The position numbers were made by a program, and so were the translations under genes. DNA of 7,408 nucleotides from Coxiellaceae bacterium (GTDB lineage Bacteria > Pseudomonadota > Gammaproteobacteria > Coxiellales > Coxiellaceae): contig DMFG01000152.1 of NCBI GenBank assembly GCA_003450655.1, forward strand, positions 1 through 7,408, read 5' to 3'. How positions within the stretch are numbered: the stretch's first letter is position 1; each line of letters starts with the position of its first letter. Shown one piece after another: positions 6,573 through 7,408 of this stretch. Under the pieces are notes generated by a model. That model had not been told where the DNA came from, ran no database searches, and saw only the letters and a list, made by a program, of their open reading frames with translations.

Positions 6573-6947
6573 ATGATAGAGAAAATATTCACTCGAAAAG
6601 AAATGAAAACACTCAAAGACAATATTATTAATCATGAACAGGCTGAAGAGTATGGTGAACGATGGGAAGCCGTGTTTAGCGGTTTAGACAGCTTAAGAAT
6701 AAGCCATGTAGCAGCTTCTGATAATCAAACAGCGCCTTTTATGGAAGAAGCTAGGCGATTAGTCATAGCCTATACAGGAAAAGATCAACAACTGACTAAA
6801 AAACTCAAAACACTCTACCAAAGCCATCAAGGAGCAGAGTTACTCCGCCATCAAGGCTTTAACATCAGCGATGAACTTTATCGCTATTACGAACAAGCCT
6901 GGAAAGCTCATATTGCAGAAACAGGTTTTTTTGCTGCCTTTAAATAG
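6573..6947 (+). CDS. Stand-alone TipAS-like (antibiotic-binding) domain protein
   Basis: The protein is 124 residues and all-helical in appearance. The order of features resembles the TipAS domain found at the C-terminus of some MerR-type regulators: an opening IFTRKEMKTLKD (5-16), a helix with WEAVFSGLDSL (31-41), a long helix ending in ARRLVIAYTGKDQQL (60-74), KKLKTLYQSH (76-85) and a closing GFNISDELYRYYEQA (95-109). TipAS domains bind thiopeptide and other ligands in Streptomyces TipA; in many bacteria related short proteins have no known ligand. There is no DNA-binding domain here, so any role in ligand sequestration or regulation is inference. The ATG has GGGGA about 7 bases upstream. 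The stop abuts the terminator at 6948. The family call is from pattern memory and should be confirmed by a profile search. Confidence 0.62.
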   Translation: MIEKIFTRKEMKTLKDNIINHEQAEEYGERWEAVFSGLDSLRISHVAASDNQTAPFMEEARRLVIAYTGKDQQLTKKLKTLYQSHQGAELLRHQGFNISDELYRYYEQAWKAHIAETGFFAAFK

Positions 6948-6971
6948 AAAAAACCCGGCAATGGCCGGGTT
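6948..6971 (-). terminator. Intrinsic terminator of the Cys-rich gene (copy 1 of 2)
   Basis: AACCCGGC (6952-6959) and GCCGGGTT (6964-6971) form a perfect 8-bp G+C-rich stem with a 4-base loop. On the minus strand the stem runs into six T (6953-6948), a canonical terminator 14 bases after the stop of the cysteine-rich gene. On the plus strand the tail is only CTTAT, so termination of the TipAS-like gene would be weaker, although that gene ends directly at the element. Confidence 0.85.
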
Positions 6972-6985
6972 CTTATACACCATAC

Positions 6986-7237
6986 TTACGTGTAACCCTT
7001 TGATTTTGATTTTTTCACGCAAGGCTGATGATGCCCACGCGGACCGTCTGGCGTGGCTTCTTCAATCTTACAGCACGGATTCTTTTTACAGTTTTCATGA
7101 CTCATTATTTTTTTGCATTTCACTAGATCACAGTATTGATTATTTTTTTTCTCACTTACAACAGATGCAAAACTAACTCCTGAGATCATTAGACTAAATG
7201 CGCAGACTAATATTGTTATTAACGATTTTATAAACAA
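6986..7237 (-). CDS. Small exported six-cysteine protein, hypothetical
   Basis: I know no family for this 83-residue protein. It has a signal peptide (1-24; FIKSLITILVCAFSLMISGVSFA, cleavage SFA|SVV) and a basic mature part of ~59 residues with six cysteines at 36, 41, 50, 55, 56 and 73 (spacing C-x4-C-x8-C-x4-CC-x16-C). An even number in a small exported domain suggests three disulfides formed in the periplasm. The Lys-rich character (KKNPCCK, VKKSKSKGYT) recalls small secreted toxin- or defensin-like scaffolds, but no homology is claimed. The start is uncertain: TTG at 7237 directly touches the GGAGG ribosome site, while an ATA codon at 7231 has the ideal 6-base spacing; an in-frame stop lies just upstream and the first ATG (residue 17) would destroy the signal peptide. 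The gene has its own terminator and is flanked by a second identical one upstream. Confidence 0.68.
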   Translation of the reverse strand: MFIKSLITILVCAFSLMISGVSFASVVSEKKNNQYCDLVKCKKIMSHENCKKNPCCKIEEATPDGPRGHHQPCVKKSKSKGYT

Positions 7238-7242
7238 CCTCC
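7238..7242 (-). promoter_or_regulatory. Strong ribosome binding site of the Cys-rich gene, unusual spacing
   Basis: GGAGG on the minus strand directly precedes TTG (7237-7235) with no spacer, and lies 6 bases before ATA (7231-7229). No in-frame ATG or GTG exists between the upstream stop and this site. The strength of the site supports the gene being translated, but not which codon starts it. Confidence 0.6.
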
Positions 7243-7331
7243 ATACATGATGTAATTACCAACTCTATTATTGTAGTAGAAAATAATACAAATAGTGCGG
7301 AAGTATATTTTTTAAGTATAATCATACACAT

Positions 7332-7355
7332 AAAAAACCCGGCAATGGCCGGGTT
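7332..7355 (-). terminator. Intrinsic terminator (copy 2 of 2)
   Basis: This is base-for-base the same 24-bp element as at 6948-6971: an 8-bp AACCCGGC/GCCGGGTT stem (7336-7343, 7348-7355), AATG loop and six A on the left, which read as a T-run on the minus strand. It lies 24 bases after the stop codon of the gene entering from the right edge and so most likely ends that transcript, insulating the cysteine-rich gene. Confidence 0.82.
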
Positions 7356-7379
7356 ATAAGACTGAGACAACAGTAGATA

Positions 7380-7408
7380 TTAACTAGAAGAATCAGTATC
7401 AGAAGAGT
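7380..7408 (-). CDS. Probable C-terminal end of a gene entering from the right edge
   Basis: On the minus strand one frame reads SSDTDSSS followed by TAA (7382-7380), and a canonical terminator begins 24 bases further on. Only eight codons are visible, so neither identity nor function can be given. The call rests on the terminator placement and on the Ser/Asp tail, which is typical of flexible protein ends. Another frame is open to the edge and could also be read, so this remains tentative. Confidence 0.35.

Noticed and set aside
6871..7176. Plus-strand ORF of 101 codons over the TipAS-like gene end and the Cys-rich gene
   Set aside because: It runs through a terminator and overlaps two better-supported genes in other frames; no ribosome site.
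1..7408. CRISPR array, tRNA, rRNA, insertion sequence or attachment site
   Set aside because: No regularly spaced repeats, cloverleaf-like sequence, transposase frame or terminal inverted repeats were seen; the only direct repeats are the 72-bp kinase duplication and the two terminators.

Overview
The window looks like part of a gammaproteobacterial chromosome. The strongest evidence is the block grpE (minus) divergent from nadK-recN (plus), an arrangement known from E. coli and relatives. The DNA is moderately A+T-rich, and a eukaryotic-type protein kinase sits beside the core genes. That combination would fit a host-associated lineage such as the Legionellales, but this is inference and no genus can be named from the sequence.

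Left part (1-3778), core genes. The 5' end of grpE runs off the left edge on the minus strand. It shares an 89-bp divergent promoter region with a DUF218 envelope protein (ElyC/YdcF type). NAD kinase and the DNA-repair SMC-like protein RecN follow on the same strand. The nadK stop lies in the recN Shine-Dalgarno region, so the two are probably translationally coupled. The products cover proteostasis, envelope biogenesis, NADP supply and double-strand-break repair.

Middle part (3775-5765), accessory module on the minus strand. A Hanks-type Ser/Thr kinase-like protein is followed 44 bp later by a small protein with a signal peptide, one membrane helix and a low-complexity tail. The small gene's stop codon overlaps the recN stop in a shared TTAA. 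The kinase carries a 72-bp tandem duplication that repeats the segment expected to form helix alpha-C, a key regulatory element of kinases. This pair is the most unusual content of the window.

Right part (5900-7408). A TspO/MBR membrane protein has inverted repeats over its putative promoter. A stand-alone TipAS-like ligand-binding domain gene follows, then a convergent gene for a small exported six-cysteine protein with an ambiguous start codon. Two identical 24-bp terminator elements flank the cysteine-rich gene. The right edge holds what is probably the last eight codons of another minus-strand gene ending in Ser/Asp-rich sequence.
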